From CANHEE01 sp043777755 (GTDB lineage Bacteria; Bacteroidota; Bacteroidia; Chitinophagales; Saprospiraceae), in assembly GCA_043777755.1 (NCBI GenBank), contig JAYWHK010000179.1, positions 1-24,707 on the forward strand: 24,707 nucleotides of DNA, written 5' to 3'. This document shows, piece after piece, positions 22,440 to 24,707 of this stretch. A program made the translations under genes and the position numbers. The notes beneath the pieces were generated by a model. It worked only from the letters and a program-made list of their open reading frames with translations. It did not search any database and was not told the DNA's origin. The stretch's first letter is position 1; each line of letters starts with the position of its first letter.

Positions 22440-23468
22440 TTAGTTTTCAACATCTGAAAACGGCTTTGAAAATGTTGGAGGAAGCTGTTTCCAGATTTCC
22501 CAGGCGTAATCTTTTTCGTCCAACATCGCAAACAAAATTGCGGTGTGCTGACATTCTTGTATAAAATACTGTGCAGTTTCTTTTCGAGTTGCAAAAACTT
22601 TAAATTCTGTCTTCGCTTCTGACTCAATGCGTTGATAATCAGTGATTAAATCGCTTTTTGTTTTTCGTACCCAATTGTAAAATTCGTCAGGTACACGCTC
22701 TAAAAGTTCTTCAAAAGGTTTGTTTTCTTTTAAAAAAGTCCAAATCGAAATGTTGGAAACTTGGGTAATGATTTTGTGGATTCGACAATATTCATCGAAT
22801 TTTACTTTCAAACGCAAGCCTGAAGCAAATAAAATTACAAAGCCTTCCCGATTCTCTTCTTCCAGCTTTTTCAAATTGTTAATATCTTTTATGCCATCAT
22901 ATTTTTTTACTATTGAAAAAAGATTTTTCGGAAGCGGACATTCTTTTCCCGTTTCATTGTCAATTACTGCCAACAAAATAAGGTCGTCGAGGTCGCCATA
23001 GTTCACTACGATGCGATTTTCGGGATAAATTATCTCAAATAAATAGGTCTTATTTTTTTCTAATTGTGAAAAAAAACTTTCATAACGCTCGTGTAAAATA
23101 CCTGTTGCGTGCAAGGCTTGTACGCCTGTGAATGAACCCCGAGAAGCGATGTGCGGCACATCACCACACCAATATAAAATACCCAACGAGCCGTCCATTT
23201 TTTCAAAAACCTCAAAAGGTTCATTTGGAATCACCAAGCCTTCTTGTTCTCCATAATTGAAAAATTTGGCAAATGGACGAGCGATAACATTGTATTCCGA
23301 ATCCAATATCAAGCCACGACAAGCCAGCGTTGCTTCGTTCCAGCATCGTTCAAATTGTGCCAAAGGCGTATAATTGTAAATTGAAAACGGCAGTGTAGGG
23401 TGCTGCTGTACTCGGACATAGCCTTTTGCAATCATTTCTTCCAATAAGGAGATAAATGTAATTTTCAT
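22440..23468 (-). CDS. T4 Rnl1-like RNA ligase
   Basis: A 342-residue nucleotidyltransferase of the T4 RNA ligase 1 type; such enzymes join 5'-phosphate and 3'-hydroxyl RNA ends through a Lys-AMP intermediate. Motif I is EKMDGSLG with the nucleophile Lys90. Motif Ia is SRGSF (109-113), motif III YLFEIIYPENRIVVNY (142-157) is strikingly like the phage enzyme, motif IV EGFVIL is at 208-213 and motif V LRLKVKF at 218-224. RGLILD lies before motif I as in Rnl1. All catalytic residues are present. A C-terminal helical domain of about 110 residues completes the length. No kinase-phosphatase neighbour is seen. It could repair cleaved tRNA, as Rnl1 does, but this is inferred. Confidence 0.93.
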   Translation of the reverse strand: MKITFISLLEEMIAKGYVRVQQHPTLPFSIYNYTPLAQFERCWNEATLACRGLILDSEYNVIARPFAKFFNYGEQEGLVIPNEPFEVFEKMDGSLGILYWCGDVPHIASRGSFTGVQALHATGILHERYESFFSQLEKNKTYLFEIIYPENRIVVNYGDLDDLILLAVIDNETGKECPLPKNLFSIVKKYDGIKDINNLKKLEEENREGFVILFASGLRLKVKFDEYCRIHKIITQVSNISIWTFLKENKPFEELLERVPDEFYNWVRKTKSDLITDYQRIESEAKTEFKVFATRKETAQYFIQECQHTAILFAMLDEKDYAWEIWKQLPPTFSKPFSDVEN

Positions 23469-23485
23469 ACGTTGTAATTTTTTTA

Positions 23486-23493
23486 CAAAGGTA
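23486..23493 (-). promoter_or_regulatory. -7 box of the RNA ligase gene
   Basis: Minus strand TACCTTTG, a full match to TAnnTTTG, 17 bases before the ATG at 23468. Upstream, TACGCAAT (23503-23510) and ATTGCGTA (23514-23521) form a palindrome that could be an operator. A clear -33 TTG is not visible. Confidence 0.5.
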
Positions 23494-23579
23494 AAAAAAT
23501 AATACGCAATGGAATTGCGTAGTGAAAATGATTACTTTTTTTCTTGATTTTTGTAGTATTGGCGTTGATGATTAGAATA

Positions 23580-23615
23580 AAAAAAACCATTTTCAGGATA
23601 GAAAATGGTTTTTTT
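23580..23615 (-). terminator. Terminator of the ureohydrolase gene
   Basis: Arms 23580-23594 and 23601-23615 (A7CCATTTTC and its complement) pair over 15 bp with a six-base loop; on the minus strand it ends in T7. It lies 140 bases after the ureohydrolase stop. Confidence 0.8.
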
Positions 23616-23712
23616 ACTTTTTTCGTTTCTTCTTTTATACAAAGGCAATAACAATTCTTTGTTTTTTTATTTCGCCTAATTTATTTATAAGCCATCAATA
23701 CCTGTTACAGTC

Positions 23713-23732
23713 ATGTCTATTTGGATAGACAT
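23713..23732. repeat. Short inverted repeat after the ureohydrolase gene
   Basis: ATGTCTAT (23713-23720) and ATAGACAT (23725-23732) pair around TTGG. With the hairpin at 23580-23615 and the palindrome at 23503-23521 it is all that is seen in the 285-base gap 23469-23753. Confidence 0.6.
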
Positions 23733-23753
23733 ATTTGAAAGCCAATTGCGGGT

Positions 23754-24545
23754 TTAAACCATTTTTGCTACAAACTCTTTTAGGAGTTTATAGGCAACCA
23801 TGGCTGTCATGTTGTTTATATCTCTCATTGGGTTGTATTCCACAATATCCGCTCCAACAACCTCAACGTCAATATTTTGAATTATTTTTATCAATTCCCT
23901 TGTTGTCATTCCACCTGGTTCGTGATGAGAAATGCCAGGAGCAAAGGCAGGGTCAAGAACATCTAAATCCAATGAAATATAAAGTGGTGCTTGCAAATTT
24001 TTAATAAAATCAAAATCAAAATCCTTCATTTCAATCACTTTTACCCCAAATTTAGCGGCTTGTTCCCGTTGATGCGTACTGAATGTACGAATACCCACTT
24101 GTGTCAAAGATTTGATTTTCCCTGTTTCCATAATCCGTGCAAAAGGCGAGGCATGGGAATAGGGATTATTGTCAAAATTGTCATACAAATCGGCATGAGC
24201 ATCTAAATGTAGTATATTCAAACCTTCATATTTATCCGCAAAAGCACTGATGATAGGAAAACTAACCGAGTGGTTGCCGCCAATCGAAATAACTTTGCTA
24301 TTATCCTTGATTAGGCTACTAATTTTATTTTTTATGGTCGTAAAAGCCTTTTTAGGATTGGTCTCTTTGAACACAATATCACCACAATCTTGGTAATTAT
24401 AGTGCTCTTTTACTTCCAGTCCGTTTTCAGCAAAACTATTTGCCGAGCCTTCTTTGTCCATCAATCTGATACGCTGCGGTGCGTAAGAAGGTCCTTTTAG
24501 AAAAGAGGAATTGGCATCGTAGGGAACGCCTATTATTTTTATCAT
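23754..24545 (-). CDS. Ureohydrolase (agmatinase/arginase family)
   Basis: A 263-residue manganese hydrolase of the arginase/agmatinase fold, which release urea from guanidino compounds. Metal-binding motifs are all there: SIGGNHSVSFP (His ligand; Asn where Asp is usual), LDAHADLYD, and SLDLDVLDPAFAPG. GISHHEPGGMTTREL follows, where classical agmatinases have GTGTPEPGG. These differences mean substrate (agmatine, arginine, formiminoglutamate or other) cannot be told. The gene is slightly shorter than E. coli SpeB (about 306 aa). ATG at 24545 lies 66 bases from the right 96-bp repeat; no clear promoter. It reads away from the repeat. Confidence 0.88.
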   Translation of the reverse strand: MIKIIGVPYDANSSFLKGPSYAPQRIRLMDKEGSANSFAENGLEVKEHYNYQDCGDIVFKETNPKKAFTTIKNKISSLIKDNSKVISIGGNHSVSFPIISAFADKYEGLNILHLDAHADLYDNFDNNPYSHASPFARIMETGKIKSLTQVGIRTFSTHQREQAAKFGVKVIEMKDFDFDFIKNLQAPLYISLDLDVLDPAFAPGISHHEPGGMTTRELIKIIQNIDVEVVGADIVEYNPMRDINNMTAMVAYKLLKEFVAKMV

Positions 24546-24611
24546 ATTTTATCGTTTTTATTGTTACGCCTCAACCAACTTTGTGATTTTAACAGGCAAA
24601 TATTTGTGAAA

Positions 24612-24707
24612 ACTCGATGTTCCAGTTTTTGAAATTTTAGGCATAATTTTTTTTGACACTAAAATTTTATAATTTTTTTATAATTTTTATAAAAATAAAA
24701 AATTGAT
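24612..24707 (-). repeat. Right copy of the 96-bp perfect terminal inverted repeat
   Basis: Exact reverse complement of 3-98, running to the last base of the window, so the true repeat may continue beyond it. It lies 66 bases upstream of the ureohydrolase ATG. Because the copies are inverted rather than direct, they do not indicate a circular molecule. Confidence 0.95.

Noticed and set aside
1..24707. A circular plasmid or phage genome
   Set aside because: The ends are inverted, not direct, repeats, and dnaA, rnhB and metabolic genes indicate a chromosome.
1..24707. CRISPR array or tRNA gene
   Set aside because: No regularly spaced repeats with spacers and no cloverleaf with the GTTC-arm pattern were seen in any gap.

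Overview
The window is AT-rich DNA that looks like part of the chromosome of a Bacteroidota bacterium. Three kinds of evidence point there. Several genes are preceded by copies of the Bacteroidota -7 element TAnnTTTG, several with a TTG/TTTG about 20 bp further upstream. Family content is typical of the phylum: a DUF2853 protein, a TonB-C-terminal protein, a long U32 protein, an ECF sigma factor followed by a membrane-anchored beta-barrel protein, and a fasciclin lipoprotein. Shine-Dalgarno sequences are largely absent. dnaA and rnhB make a plasmid or phage origin unlikely. I see no tRNA, rRNA, CRISPR array or intact insertion sequence.

Layout. 1-2.2 kb is accessory and decaying: one end of a 96-bp perfect inverted repeat, an orphan gene, a ribbon-helix-helix-like/HNH nuclease pair, and a deoxyribosyltransferase-like gene split by an in-frame stop. 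2.2-7.0 kb holds a U32 protein (probably RNA hydroxylation), a dispersed repeat, a Cys-rich lipoprotein, a TonB-domain gene frameshifted at an A7 tract, and a HI0933-type flavoprotein. 7.0-11.5 kb holds an S1/P1-like nuclease/phospholipase, a small helical protein, an archaeal-type ATPase with a PD-(D/E)XK-like tail behind an operator-like inverted repeat, RNase HII and a DUF2853 protein. 11.6-16.6 kb holds an exported beta-helix protein, an APH-fold kinase, a METTL25/RRNAD1-like methyltransferase and an exported SH3b-like protein. 16.7-19.9 kb holds an ECF sigma factor/anti-sigma-like barrel operon and a two-FAS1 lipoprotein. 20.1-24.7 kb holds a second, inverted copy of the dispersed repeat, dnaA with an AT-rich upstream region, a T4 Rnl1-like RNA ligase, a ureohydrolase, and the other end of the 96-bp repeat.

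Most genes are single units separated by strong hairpin terminators or palindromic repeats. The clear co-transcribed sets are the RHH/HNH pair (4-nt overlap), the TonB-domain gene with the flavoprotein (2-nt gap) and the sigma factor with its partner (11-nt gap). Signs of decay or phase change (in-frame TAA, A7 frameshift, zinc-ribbon remnant) lie in the first 6 kb. No single large new system is evident. The best leads are the 96-bp repeat at both ends, the promoter-embracing inverted repeats, the cellular Rnl1-like ligase and the sigma/anti-sigma/barrel operon.
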